64,000 nucleotides of DNA, taken from Chiua virens (lineage: Eukaryota > Basidiomycota > Agaricomycetes > Boletales > Boletaceae). Both the position numbers and the translations under genes were made by a program. Under the pieces are notes generated by a model. It was not told the DNA's origin. It made no database searches and saw only the letters and a program-made list of their open reading frames with translations. The stretch lies in contig JAHNUO010000019.1 in NCBI GenBank assembly GCA_019787685.1, forward strand, positions 579,218 through 643,217, read 5' to 3'. Positions 1 to 11,393 of the stretch are shown one piece after another (positions within the stretch are counted from its first letter, which is position 1; every line of letters begins with the position of its first letter).

Positions 1-215
1 TTGGTACATGGTGTCGACGATGGAGTGGGTTGAGATGAAGGAGAGGACAACGTAGAGCTGCGCGTGCGCTTGTTACGGTGCCGGCTCACGAATTCGAGCG
101 TCGTCGTCGGTGTGTGGAGGCGGGTTGGGGTTCGGAAAAGGCCCGAAAGCACTTGCATAGGTGTGATGCTACGCCGCGGGGTCGCCAGTTTGTTGGCAGC
201 GTTGTCGGTCGACAT
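1..215 (-). CDS. possible N-terminus of a gene cut by the window edge
   Basis: From an ATG at 215-213 on the minus strand the frame stays open to the window edge (71 codons). It is rich in Ser, Thr, Pro and Arg, with a stretch resembling a basic disordered N-terminus. In another minus-strand frame, a candidate acceptor (gcgcag) near 59 would lead into a hydrophobic stretch that looks equally gene-like, so a first intron may end there. No family is recognised. It could also be a chance open frame. Confidence 0.25.
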   Translation of the reverse strand, partial: MSTDNAANKLATPRRSITPMQVLSGLFRTPTRLHTPTTTLEFVSRHRNKRTRSSTLSSPSSQPTPSSTPCT

Positions 216-474
216 TGCCGGGGCGATTGGGAGGGAGACCTCGAAGAGGTCAGGTTCTAAATGCATTATATGCCTGCCGGCGGAGGTGGCTGACACAATA
301 CTTCCTCCTGTCAGCCGCGCTATGAAGTACAGTCTTTCAATTGATCGACCGATGTCTACTTTTACTTATAATTTGACAGGAAATCTATACGGAGAGTTTG
401 CAACAATCCACCAATCCGTCTGAGTCAGAGATACGCCTAAGCGTGTTTGTTCGTTGCGTTATCGTTCTACCATT

Positions 475-1389
475 GGCCCGGTTGTCCATTTTTTATATTA
501 CGCAGTCAAATATCAGCGCACCCTTCGCGTATTCAGCTGCAAACTTTGCGTCGACCTGTTTTCTTCCGGGTTCCTAAGCACTTCAAGCTGGGAAAATGTT
601 TTTAACTCCTGTTCTTTGAATCGAACAGACATTCATACTGGCACATTCCTCAACTATACATTATCGAAATGGTCCTCTGGACGAGAACCGAATAGGTGTC
701 CCCCGCCTTTAGCTGGAATCTTTCACCTGAAACTTTTAAATCATATCTAGGGGTGCTTCACGCAGTCTGCACTTCATGCTTTGAAGTAACCAGCCCCGGG
801 CTCCGTCCCGTCCTCGGCTAAAAGTACTGTGGCGAATAAGTACAACGAATCATAGTTCGTATCCATGCCCACTACTTACGTGCATCAAGAGTGGCACTCC
901 TCCTATCGAGCGCGTTCGAGTTCGGAACTGGTGTGGCGATGGCGTGCTGGATGACAAGTATGAAAGCGATGGCCGTGACGCGGGATAACAAGGTAAGATG
1001 CATATTTGAGCAAGAGTACAGAAAACCACGCATATGATGTCGGAAAAAGCTGCTTGGTTTGGCGAGGCGATAGAACTCGCTGAAAAATCATGGTATTTAT
1101 ATATTCTGGCCGACACATCTCCGGGGTCAGTCCGGTGTGTATCGACGCAGTTTCTTGGCTTCTCTAATCGCTGAATGCATGTGTAGTTTGTGCCCTACAC
1201 TCCGGCCATCGTCCACACGTGCCGCTGTACGGCAGTCATATAAATCTTAGTCGGCGGAGAATAATTCAGCATGTTTTACGGGCGGCCATCTGCCAACCAA
1301 GATCAGAATTCATCATAGCACTAAATGCGGACTATGTATCACCTTAATGGAGCTAAGAAAGTGAGTGTATGCGATAAGTCGAGCGTCGC
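475..1389. repeat. diverged direct duplication, copy A
   Basis: This segment aligns in the same orientation with about 3745-4600. Shared blocks include the stretch around 523-700 (matching 3795-3920), the block around 900-1030 with a conserved gcgggataacaaggt core (matching 4195-4330), and the block around 1300-1390 (matching 4505-4600). The copies are clearly alignable but carry many substitutions and indels, so the duplication is old. Copy A is interrupted at 1392 by the fold-back element. No gene is recognised inside it. Confidence 0.7.
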
Positions 1390-1392
1390 TCA

Positions 1393-2050
1393 CACCACAG
1401 ATTTTTTGTGATTGAAGATAGGTTCGTACTATGGTCGAAATGTGAATCCTGTACTTCGAATACAACTTGTCATTCAGAACATGTTTGAATTTTATGTCTG
1501 AACGTATCACTAAATTTTGGCCTAAACTTTGTGTATCCATGTACGTATCAACTCGGTCAATATGTAGTGTAATATTTGAAATTTACTATTAGTCAGAATG
1601 TAACTGTAAATGCCAAATTTGGGCTTGTCATATAAACCCTAATGATACTTCAAGTCTTGCTATGGTCTGTGTGGTGGACAAAATATGAAGTACAGTCATT
1701 AACCACCATTTGAATGCAACATCATTGCTTGAGCCAAAACTAAGAGAACTGAATGATTGCAAATATTTCATGTTTTGTCCACCATACAGACCATAGCAAG
1801 ACTTGAAGTATCACTAGGGTTTATATGACAAGCCCAAATTTGGCATTTGCAGTTACATTCTGACTAATAGTAAATTTCAAATATTACACTACATATTGAC
1901 CGAGTTGATACGTACATGGATACACAAAGTTTAGGCCAAAATTTAGTGATACGTTCAGACATGTTCTGAATGACAAGTTGTATTCGAAGTACAGGATTCA
2001 CATTTCGACCATAGTACGAACCTATCTTAAATCACAAAAAATCTGTGGTG
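1393..2050. mobile_element. 658-bp fold-back (long inverted repeat) element
   Basis: Two arms of about 280-295 bp, 1393-1688 and about 1764-2050, are near-perfect reverse complements. They flank a unique centre of about 75 bp. The termini read CACCACAGAT inward from both ends and are flanked by the 3-bp direct repeat TCA (1390-1392 and 2051-2053). The left arm has 13 extra bases near 1482 that the right arm lacks, beside an ATGT microhomology. There is no coding capacity, so it would be a non-autonomous DNA element (MITE or fold-back). A 3-bp target duplication fits CACTA- or Harbinger-driven mobility, but the superfamily is an inference. Confidence 0.85.
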
Positions 2051-2099
2051 TCACCTCGACTTCTGATGCGCCCTGCCATCTATGGCAACAAAGCTCGAC

Positions 2100-2292
2100 A
2101 AGACGCTCGTCCATCATGCATCACCGCTCAGCTGCGGAACACTATGCGACATTGCATCAACTATCTACGGCAGATGCTCTTTTGCGATGCAACGGACATG
2201 CACGAGGGCGGTGATTTTACACTAACACCACGAACAGTAAATTTAGGGGGAACAGCGCAGAAAAGACAGGGACGTACGACGATCAGCTGACG
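2100..2292 (+). pseudogene. UstYa/DUF3328 gene fragment with internal deletion
   Basis: The frame around 2123-2217 encodes a version of the second UstYa motif (HCINYLRQ followed by a Cys and a GGDF-like tail). It closely matches residues encoded at 6890-6965 of the intact gene downstream. After that the DNA jumps: bases about 2235-2275 match the intact gene's 3' end (around 7045-7085), so roughly 80 bases were lost. The first half of the gene is absent and a fold-back element ends 50 bp upstream. It is a dead partial copy of the neighbouring gene. Confidence 0.75.
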
Positions 2293-3744
2293 TATTACTG
2301 ATACCCTCTTCAAGTTTGCCCTCCAGCAACTCCGAATCAGTGGATGCGATGGTACTCGTCGAAAGCGCCTTGGAACTTCGCTGTAAAGCACATACAAAAG
2401 AGTGCCCGTGTAAAGATACTCTACCCTGAATTCCTCGCCGTCACAGTTAGTATAATATTGAAATTCTACTTCTTCTCGTCCTTCAAGTTGTTCTTCTCAT
2501 CTGAATAGTCCTTGTCAGCGCCGATCCGAGCTCGCGCTGCCAAGAGGCCAGGCTTTTCTTCGATCTTCTGTCACGGCCTTACGTCCTTTCGACTTGCGTT
2601 GGATGAAGCGGCGTTGTGTCCGATTGATGGTCACGAAGGCCAAGCCTGCCGCACATGGATACGTCTCCGATTGCGATCGTCCCAACGATGACTTTGTTTT
2701 GGTTGATTGGCTGAATCCGAGTCGCTTAGACTGCGAACGAAAAATGTATGGTGCAGACCAAGCCGACGAATCGGACTTCAGGTGCACTCTCTACGCGCTC
2801 CCTCGCGGCCTTGGATGCGGACTTTGTTCTCCACGAACGCCTGGAACGTAATATGGATGATTTCAGGTTCGGCACGTCCAAGTTGATCCTCCTTGCTTAT
2901 GTATCAGCTGAAGAAGCGCGTTTCAGGGCAATTAATTTCTTTGATGCGCGTACCTATCCGCTGCGGGTCCCTTCCATACTTCCCTCCCTGGCCAACAAAG
3001 GAGATCCTGAGACCCTGGAATATCTATCCTCCTGTCTAATTCGCGCTCTTCTCCTGAATTCCGAGCATGCTCCCGGATGATAGGCGCAGTCTCTGGACAG
3101 ACGCCCTTCGCGATCCTCGGGAGTCGCCCTCTTTCGTTTCACTCCATTCTTCTCTCGTAGGATGGCCATCCGAGACGTGTTCTTCCGCCTGCAATCGCGT
3201 GATCCAGGCTTGGTTAGACTCACGAGCGGACTAGATCCCTTCATGCGCGCCCTCGTAGATGGCACCCACCTCCACCTCCTCCCATAGGGCAATGTCGTAT
3301 GGTCTCTGTGCCTCACCCCGCGTCTACATCCCCTCGGCGCAGGCAGAATGCCTCCCATGCGTACATATAACCACAGGCTGACTTGGAATGGTGGTTCTTG
3401 CCCACGACAGTCCGGACGCAGATGAGTTCCTCGATGCGTTGCCTTATCTCTGCTTCGCTCATTCTCGACAATGTCTGCCTCTTCATCCTCCGAGTCACTC
3501 GTCGCTATCCCATGCTCTGTTACGCTGGTTCTGCGCGTTGTTTCCCCAGCAACTGTCTTCCATGTTCGGACCGATCCATCCGCCGAGGCAGTCGCGCGTT
3601 CAGCGCCCACACGACCCCCTCGACTCGGGGTTGCGTGGGGGACTTGGTCTATCATAATCCGACAGCGAACTTGCGTGCAGAATGTGCAGTAAGGCGCCAA
3701 TCCGTCTGGCTGTTCTAGGGGACTCCAGTTGTCGTTGCAATTGG
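2293..3744. other. no recognised gene
   Basis: Several open frames exist on both strands (the longest is a 282-codon minus-strand frame at 2954-3802). None shows a known domain, a consistent intron pattern or plausible composition. A few plus-strand stretches at 2700-3060 and 3160-3300 read like eroded coding DNA but cannot be assigned. Confidence 0.5.
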
Positions 3745-4640
3745 CACGGTCGTTAATTTCCTGTATTACGCTACGGCAGCCACGTGCCAACACACCGTTC
3801 AAATATTCAGTTGCAAAGTCGACGACGTGTCCTCTCCCGGGTTTCTAAGCGTTCAAGTTGGGGAAATGCTCATAACTCCTATACTTTGAATCAAGCAGAC
3901 ATTCAAGCTGGGGCATTCCATAACGATACATCTTGTGGCGAGAACCGGATAGGCATTCTCGCCTTCACTAGGACCTTCCACCCAGAAATAACTAGTGGTG
4001 CTTCACGTAGTCTGTGCTTCGGATCAGTCTAAGCGATTTGCCTTCATCTAAAAAGCTCACTGATTTATGCCCAAAGCCTACACTCTAAAATAACAACCAT
4101 CGGGCTCCGTACCGTCGCTGGCTAGAGTTACCATGGCGGATGAGTATGACGAACGTATACCGCATTTATACACAATGCTCACGTGTAACACAAGCGGAGC
4201 TATCCCTGCTATTGAGCGAGTTCAGGTTCAGAACTGGAGTAGCAATGGCGAACTGCGTGGCTAGTATGAAGGCGATCGCCATGGTGCGGGATAACAAGGT
4301 GAGTTGCATATCTGAGCAAGAATAGTACAGGGTTATGGTGTCGGAAACTTTGCCTGTGGGGTGGGTATCGAACGCTTATGAAGAGTCACGGTGTTCATAT
4401 AATTTGTGTCCTGTGCTCCAGCCATCGTCCATAGCGCTAGTGAGGTTGTGTGGAAGCCATATAACCTTTAGCCAACGGTAAATTTTTGAGCACGTTCTAT
4501 CCGCATCAAGATCAGAATTCGAAGTAGGCTGCCATTTCAATATCGCATTACTTAATGGAGATAAGAAAGTGAATACAAGCTAGACATTGAACGTTGCTCA
4601 TGTCGTTTTGTGATGCGCCGTGCCATCCACAATTACAACC
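3745..4640. repeat. diverged direct duplication, copy B (holds the empty site)
   Basis: This is the same-orientation counterpart of 475-1389. Near its right end the sequence reads gctca followed directly by tgtcg...tgatgcgcc. Copy A has gctca, then the fold-back element, then tca and ...tgatgcgcc. Copy B is therefore the unoccupied version of the insertion site. No gene is recognised inside it. Confidence 0.7.
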
Positions 4641-6433
4641 TCACCTGCCACATCATATCTGCAACAAAGAAGCATGTCATATGGTGGTATTCATTTTCGT
4701 GGCATGCGTGGCTATAAAATTTTCCCTTGTGCACCCTGAAAAGTATTAGTCCAATTCAATCATACAACAAAGTTACCTGCTTTTCATCAATGAGATAGTC
4801 ACGTACGCCGAATGTACGGTACCCATATGCCAGTTTACCGTTGGCTTGAAAAAGAGCCTCGTTTTTTAATACGATTCCGGATCATGAACATTGGGTGACT
4901 TTCTATGGACTGAATAAACGAAATTGATTTGTTCACAGATGTCAATGTCTACTGACCATCCATCTTTGCCCGTTATCGTGACCGGTCAAGTCGGTTTGTT
5001 ATCGAAACTGATGTTCACATAACAACGTCAAATTCGCGAGGAAGTTCACATTTGAAGAGCAGGCGTATCTGGGGATTGTTTTATGAAACTATCCTGTATC
5101 TTGAGTTGCACGACATGGACGCTTTACGTACTGGAGGCGAGGGAAATTCTCCTCACAGGAAAATAATATTTGCTGTATAGTTGTGTAATGTTGATGAACT
5201 CAGGCTCGGGTTCTATATTGGAAGTTAGAACGTAAGTCAAGACTGGAGGAAAAACAAGGACCTACTGGCAGTGATCCATACCCGGGAGTTCGTCAAGATT
5301 CAAGTAGCTGAAAGGCATCAAAAAAGACGCTGTTCCCTCTCCAAGTATCAAGTACGTACAATCCTTGTGCAGTACGTGAATAAAACGGAAGGGGTTCGCA
5401 GCGCTTAGTCATCATACAAAGTAATAAATGATTATGCAGGAATGTTCAGTTGTACATTATTTTACCAATACCCAGTCAATCATATGTACAGCTTTAGTGC
5501 TTCTTGTGATGGCCCGCCTAACATACTTCTCTGAAGAGAAAATGCCGGCAGTATGGAAGTGGTCACAGTGCGACCGACGGTAAGAGGTGGACATAAGGTG
5601 AATCAATCATGAGTACTTCATCATTGAGCTTCTTGTAGCGAAGCAACTCCGACTTGTCGGAGTGACGACGAGAGATCATACATACCAATCACTCCAAAAT
5701 CGGCCACTCCACGCTTTTCGCGCAGCAGAATCACGTTGCAGATTGAATGCAGACCGGTTGGTTACTTTGAACCGAAGAATCTAAACCAAACCAATCCGGT
5801 GTAAGAAAACCACTGGCAGGGTAGGTGCGACCCGGAGTCAGGCCCCTTTACTACCTCACGATATTGAAGGTTGAATCTTGAACTTAGCCGCGCCTTCATC
5901 GAACTAAGAAGGTGACGTGACTAATATATATTATAATATTGTCGCCTTGTCATCCGAGTCTTTTATCAGTTATAATGATCTAGACCAATGACTGACGAAG
6001 TTGTCTTCTCATATCTTAGGGCAGTCAAGTGAGAGGTGTTCTGCGTTCTTTCCATGTTTATCTCCCCCTCTATATGTTTTCGAGAACCTAGTAAACGATC
6101 TCCTGGCGGTCGACGAATTTCTTGCTTGGCTTCTTGCAACGACATGAACGGATTCTTCTTTCGAGAAACAATTACTGACCCACGGGGAAGAAGCTGTCTC
6201 CGATGAGTCCCATATTTGATCCAGGTCCTCAGATAGGTAATCCCAGTGGTGGTCTATACTTGGCCATCGATGTCGGACCGGTAGGGCCCACACTGCTAGT
6301 GTCACGATTCCCTGTAATCTGGAACGATCACCATGTACGTTATATATAGTTTCAACCACTGATATGTATCAGCGCGCCGACGCCCTCATCCTGTCCTTGT
6401 GTTTCCAATCAACGCCCACATCGTCCATAAAAT
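4641..6433. other. no recognised gene
   Basis: This is about 1.8 kb of mixed-composition sequence. One minus-strand open frame (6009-6359, 116 codons) has no recognisable family. An AT-rich patch lies at 5920-5945. I see no clear splice signals, repeats or RNA gene. The last 100-200 bp presumably hold the promoter of the UstYa-type gene starting at 6434. Confidence 0.5.
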
Positions 6434-7113
6434 ATGCTAGCGTCCAATCTCATGCTAGGCACTCTTGTGCTGATAAACTGTTGCTTGTTCCTCTGGCGAG
6501 CTGGACATTCATATTACGCTACCATTAAAGTGTCGAGTAGCGAGCCAGGTGGGTCGTTTGTGGTTCGAAATACAGAGAACATCTCATGTTAACAAAACTT
6601 GTAGGTTTCATAGGACATGACTATCCCGTCACGCTCGACATCGGACCGCTTGATACCGTTGCGATGACACTGCATGAGTCCGTTCGGTTCACCCTCGGAA
6701 ATGGCACCGACGAAGCGGTTGATACGACATGGGGAACATTATTCGCCAATCCGCCCGGCCTTGGACGCGTCCATCTCGGAAAGGACGATCGCATTCTCGC
6801 CGTGACGTTCGTCCATCAGCTGCACTGCGTCCGAGAGCTTGCCCGTGCATTCCACTACCCACGATCGGATCACTTTTCGGTCGGACACCAGCAGCATTGC
6901 ATCAACTATCTACGGCAGACGCTCTTGTGCGACGCAGCAGATACGCTGGAGGAGGGTGATTTCACGCGGAGAGATTTTGAGATGGACAGGGTCGGTGACA
7001 CAGCTGTGTGTTTGGATTGGGAACGGGTATACGACACCCTGGGCAGCAATTTTAGGGAGTGGCAACAGCGGAACAAGGACAGGGGGCATGAGGGAAACTC
7101 ACACGAAGCGTAG
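6434..7113 (+). CDS. UstYa-family (DUF3328) oxidase-like protein
   Basis: Two exons (6434-6548, 6605-7113) joined across a 56-nt GT-AG intron give 207 residues. An N-terminal hydrophobic helix (residues about 7-23) is followed by a lumenal domain. The paired family signatures are both present: HQLHC, and HQQHC running into INYLRQ with a later Cys. Known members (UstYa/UstYb in ustiloxin, and related proteins in other fungal cyclic peptides) carry out oxidative steps such as ring closure on ribosomal peptides, and their HxxHC motifs are needed for activity. The substrate here is unknown. A dead fragment of this gene lies 4 kb upstream, and a second family member lies convergently downstream. 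The start was chosen because it precedes the membrane helix. Confidence 0.8.
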
Positions 7114-7764
7114 TGGGTTCAGCGAATGGTATAACATTGAGATGCATTATTGAGACTTCGTGATGGGCCCCTAATACCTATTATCGATTTTCGCAACGAG
7201 GCGAACGGATCTTTAGATAAGCGAGTGGTGCCGTTGCACATTGCTTACCTCCACCATTACTTTTGGGGACGGAGCTGCGGTTCTGGTTTGCCAAGATCTA
7301 TGATGCTTGGCGCGTTCACAGTGACAATACTTAGACTACGACACATATGCCACCCGTCCCCACAGCATCCTTTCAAGTTGAATTTTAACATAGTTCTAGC
7401 ACTGATGTGCGATAACGTTGTCAGTGAGAAACCTGGTGGATCAGAAAAAAATTACGATCTGATCCCGCCTCATGCGCACACGCGGGAGCGCTAGACTATT
7501 CAGCCCAAAGTTCATGCGCCGCATCTCGGTACACTGTTCATCCTGATCTTGTACAACTTTAAAGCGGCCATGCTGTGTGCATCACCAGACCCTTGGATTA
7601 TGACGCTGGAAATTAATAGGATTGAACGTTTAGAACCCTGAACCAGGCTCGGAACTGGAAATAATTCAGTCCCCCCCGTTTCTTTATTTAGGGAGTACAT
7701 ACTTTGTGAATTTGGTAGGAGCATGGTGATCAGGGTGACTAGTATTACAAAGCGCTGAGTGATT
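7114..7764. other. convergent intergenic region
   Basis: The stops of the two UstYa-type genes face each other across 651 bp. A 114-codon open frame at 7150-7494 has no recognisable family or bias and is probably chance. No repeat or RNA gene is seen. Confidence 0.5.
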
Positions 7765-8373
7765 TCAGTACCCCTGAAGGGCCGAAAAAGCTCTTTGGTT
7801 CTGCTCAGCAGCTGCATATACAACTTCCCAATCCTTGCAGACGACTTCATACTCTTTCTCGGACGACGCATCCCCATTCGTGACAGATTCCAGACGGAGG
7901 TTTGGTCGACAGAGGATGATCTGTCGCAAGTAGTTTAAGCAATGGCTCACCAACGGGGTTGGCGTTGCTACTGAACCGGGAGCGTCGGCAAGTGCAGCGT
8001 GAATGATTTCCAAGCATTTCATTTGGTGAAAGAGCGTCGGAGTATAGGGGATGGGCGGAGAACCCAAGTGGACTAAATGTCCGCCTGATGGAAGGAGAGC
8101 AGCCGAATCTTCGACTCCAGAGGGGGAGAAATCATATCGATGGCTGTTGTGGATGATCATCGCGACTGGGTCACTAGGCATAATATCGAACGTGAGCGAT
8201 TCTGCGCTGGAGGTCAGAATGCACGCATAGAGATCTCTAACTTGGCAACGCTCACGGAAGCTTTGAGTAGCTTTCTCGACACCATTGCGCAACAGCCTGA
8301 ATGACCAGAATATGATTCCAAACGCAAGTATCGCGATGAGGAACAAAAAAGGTCTCAGGCGCGTCAGCTGCAT
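7765..8373 (-). CDS. UstYa-family (DUF3328) protein, second member
   Basis: This is a single exon of 202 codons. A hydrophobic segment (residues about 8-27) anchors the protein, followed by the DUF3328 body. The second signature is kept (VSHCLNYLRQIILC). The first reads HQMKC, so the second His of HxxHC is Lys. If both motifs are required as in characterised UstYa proteins, this member may be inactive or may act only with its partner. The first Met lies directly before the membrane helix. It is transcribed away from the membrane-protein gene at 8767, with 393 bp between the two starts. Confidence 0.75.
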   Translation of the reverse strand: MQLTRLRPFLFLIAILAFGIIFWSFRLLRNGVEKATQSFRERCQVRDLYACILTSSAESLTFDIMPSDPVAMIIHNSHRYDFSPSGVEDSAALLPSGGHLVHLGSPPIPYTPTLFHQMKCLEIIHAALADAPGSVATPTPLVSHCLNYLRQIILCRPNLRLESVTNGDASSEKEYEVVCKDWEVVYAAAEQNQRAFSALQGY

Positions 8374-8766
8374 TCTCCTGATAGTCTGTATGAGACAGGA
8401 TCAGTATATTGCAAACTTATCGCAAAAAAGATGCCTGTTTATGTAAAGCACACAACAAGTGACGAGCAGTCTGAGTCGGCTCGAGATAACATCAGGCTGT
8501 TCTGGATTATGAAATCTCATGACCACCCGGAAGTCGGATCCAAAGGCCGCCTTTTCCACAGGAGCTTGATGTACCCCTGGTTTGGAATCGAAGAAGAGAA
8601 GTGATAACGTACAACATTGATGACATGCTGCGGAAATTGGAGTGGCAGATTGGGCGGCCGCAACACAAAATTAGATCCTGCCTAACGGAGCTTGATCAGT
8701 CTCCTATGGTTTCCACCACTGATAATATTAGAAGAAACAGGAGTGATCGTAGCGTACTCATCGCCA
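8374..8766. promoter_or_regulatory. divergent intergenic region
   Basis: A 393-bp gap separates two divergent start codons and must hold both core promoters. I cannot identify a convincing TATA box or a repeated operator. The plus-strand frame upstream of 8767 is open, so an earlier start for the downstream gene is possible. Confidence 0.35.
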
Positions 8767-9751
8767 ATGTATCAGCTCCTGCCTCCCAATGATCCCGACA
8801 ACCCCAGCTCAAGCGAAGACGGACAGGAGAAAGTGCTAGCGGAGCCATCGCGCAAAAGTCGATGGTATGCATGGGCAGTGATCGTCTGTATCGTCTGCAC
8901 GGCCGCCAACCTCGCAAGCATATACATATTCCCCCCGTCTAGAACGATTCCGCAATCAATGGCATTTCTTCTGGAGTCCCCTCGCTTGACGAGACAAGAG
9001 ATCTCAAGGCTTCGTCACCCGAATCAATTTGTCGGGTTGAATCGAATCCATCGATATCTCTCTAGTGACGTCAGGCCATTCATCAACAAGCCATTCCTCA
9101 GTGCTCTAGTTAATGAATCCAGACCAGATCAGTCATTCTTCCATGTCGACCAGAAAACCTACGTGACGTCCATCGGTACCGTTTCCCCTGAGCGCCATCG
9201 GATTATGATGGATCCGACTGTCAGTGTGCATTTTTATACTGAACCACAATCACTTACCACGACCCCAGGTGTCGACCGTCTTGCAATTTCGCGCACTTGA
9301 CTATGGGATGGAGGCCTGTGAATTGAGAATATCACTTCCAGCCCGTCACCCACTCGATGGCAGATCAATCGAGGCCACTGCTGAAACCGAATTCACGATC
9401 TCGGACCTTCCGACGTCAATCCGTCTCTCGCAGCTCGATATGTCACTTCCGCTCGATCCAGAGACCATTTCATACCAAACTCGGCCACCCACATTGCGTG
9501 ACATAGCCGATTTTGACATCGGAGAACTCCCGGCGACTTTCAGCTACAATTTTACATGCACCATGGAAGAGGTACTCACGTTCAGACTCGGATGCCAGAG
9601 TCCCGAATGCCATATTGAGTGGTGGCAAGACCACGATGATCCAGGTGATTGGTTCGTCCAAACATCAACGAACGCATTGTATTTACTCTTGGGCGTTCAT
9701 AGGAGTTGCGCTGAGACAACATTCGTCACTGTGACATTTTTCATCTTGTAA
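8767..9751 (+). CDS. single-pass membrane protein of unknown function
   Basis: Exons 8767-9219 and 9269-9751 joined over a 49-nt intron (donor gtcagt, acceptor ccccag) give 311 residues. Layout: a short acidic Pro/Ser-rich N-terminus, one transmembrane helix (residues about 33-54), then a large extracytoplasmic domain with several Cys late in the protein. It resembles hypothetical type II membrane proteins common in Agaricomycetes, but no function is known to me. The start at 8767 was preferred because it gives the short N-terminus before the helix. The last about 25 residues are uncertain, since a further 3' intron could change the end. Confidence 0.6.
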
Positions 9752-10067
9752 CAGACGAACGACCGCGGTATGGATTGGAGTTCGAGGGGCGGGCAGCGGA
9801 CATGGGTCCATGGAATAAGCTGAAAGTTATTAATACAACTTACATGATAGTCAAACAAATGTCAGTTGTATCTCGTCTCTTTTCCCATACCAGTTGTCTT
9901 GCAGGTTGATAAAGTCACGGCTGTTTGCCAATGGGTTGAAGCTGAAGCGCTGAAGGCCAATCGAGACTGCTTTGTGTAATATTTCGGACATTGAAACTTC
10001 CAATTAGCGCTAACGTTCACTATCAACATACTATCATCAAACGCCTTGCCATTCCCAACACGACGCT
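9752..10067. other. short convergent intergenic region
   Basis: These 316 bp lie between two converging stop codons. They hold no recognisable gene, repeat or RNA. Confidence 0.5.
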
Positions 10068-11202
10068 TCACGTCGCCTTGCGCGCCAGCACCATCGCCAC
10101 CGGCCACTCCACCACCACCTCGTCTGGTACCCCCTCACCCCCTCGTTCAACCCCCGCTCTCAACGCCTTCCAAAACCGCACTTCGAGCGGCCCATCCGGA
10201 TGTGCGGAATCGCTCGGATGATGTTCTTTGAACGTATGCAAAGCACTCCATGTCTTCAAGTACCCGAGAAGATCGTCCCAGGACATGACCCGCCGCAGCA
10301 CGACCGGACGTGCACCCGGGAGCTCCGGGTAGTACTCGCCTACAAGCCATCTCAGCGCGTGCGCCTCTGCCCCAGAAAAAACAAGGAACTCGCCTGTGAA
10401 ATACACGCGCTCGAATGGTTCAAACGCGTCCGGGACGACGCTGTTTCCATCGGGTATACCGACCAGGTGGTTGATGAGGATGGACCGACCGGGTTGTTGC
10501 CAGTACGGTCCGACAGATTTGTGTGGGTCCGTCCCCTGGTCGTATGCAACAATGAGGGGCGTCAGTGCGGGGTATTGCGGCAGGCGGAATTCGCTGTAGA
10601 TCTGCGTGGACGATGGAGGTCAGCACTGGGCGGCGTGAGCGTGCGAGGATGAACGTGCCCAGAAAGCAGCCGTGGCACCCTTGCGCATGACGCGCGCCAG
10701 TTCGGGCCACATCCTTGTCCAATCAAACCAATGGCCCGCTTGTGCTGGAAGACCAAGTACCCCACATCGTCAGTCACGGAAAACTTGAAACAGACATTCA
10801 AACGTGCCGGCAATGACCATGTCCGTACTGTCGTCGGGCAAGAAATCCAACGTCTCGGCAGAACCTTGTACAAAGTCCACGATCGGTCCTGGTTGGCTAT
10901 CACTGTTGGCGAGCATCTCGCGCGCAGCGTGGATCATGTTTTCGCTCGGGTCGAGCCCGGTAACGTGTTTGAAATGTGTCAGTTCGATGGTCGCTTGACC
11001 TGCAACACGATCAGGACCACTGGTGAAAGGTCTGTCTGGACACCCCACCTGTTCCGCAACCAAGGTCGACAGCCCGATCGAACTTGGCGTCGGGAGACCC
11101 TTTGTGGAAATCAAATATGAAGTCATACAATGCCGGCGGATAGGTAGGCCGAGACGCGGCATACACGGTCGTGTTGAAGTTGGTCTTGCCAAAGGTTGCC
11201 AT
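10068..11202 (-). CDS. class I SAM-dependent methyltransferase, paralogue 1
   Basis: Five exons in minus order (11049-11202, 10808-10999, 10659-10744, 10394-10601, 10068-10339) total 912 nt, 303 residues. Motif I (VDLGCGTG) lies at about residues 45-52. An acidic GLDPSENMI follows, then a post-I region and the GHWFDW stretch typical of fungal Crg1/trans-aconitate-type methyltransferases. The acceptor molecule is unknown and the protein is probably cytosolic. Three of its four introns begin with GC (gcacgt, gcacgt, gcgagt). At the same positions paralogue 2 has GT. Exons 1, 3 and 4 match paralogue 2 exactly in length. The start was chosen by alignment with paralogue 2 (both begin MATFGK). Confidence 0.85.
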
Positions 11203-11393
11203 GGTTGAGGAAGTCGAGGTGAGAGGGCCATTCGTCGGAGTGATTGGAGACCGTCCCGGATCCCCGTGACGCATAAAAATAGACCCTGATCAGGTGAGCA
11301 GGCAGTTGACGCGGACGGACCCGACGTGTCCGTGAATGTAAAATAACGGTGTATCAGATTAGCAATGACTATGAACAGTCTTTTCTGAGTCGA

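Noticed and set aside
2954..3802. 282-codon minus-strand open frame
   Set aside because: The composition is Arg-rich and featureless, no domain is visible, and it overlaps the diverged duplication. It is likely a chance frame in GC-rich DNA.
475..4640. Direct repeats as LTRs of one retroelement
   Set aside because: The copies are too diverged, lack TG...CA ends and target duplications, and the DNA between them holds a UstYa fragment and no gag or pol.
10068..10406. Continuous frame through the last methyltransferase intron (no intron)
   Set aside because: It would add 18 residues not alignable with the paralogue. The 54-nt GC-AG intron gives FTGEYYPELPG, matching FTGAYYPDLPS of the neighbour, and keeps the frame.
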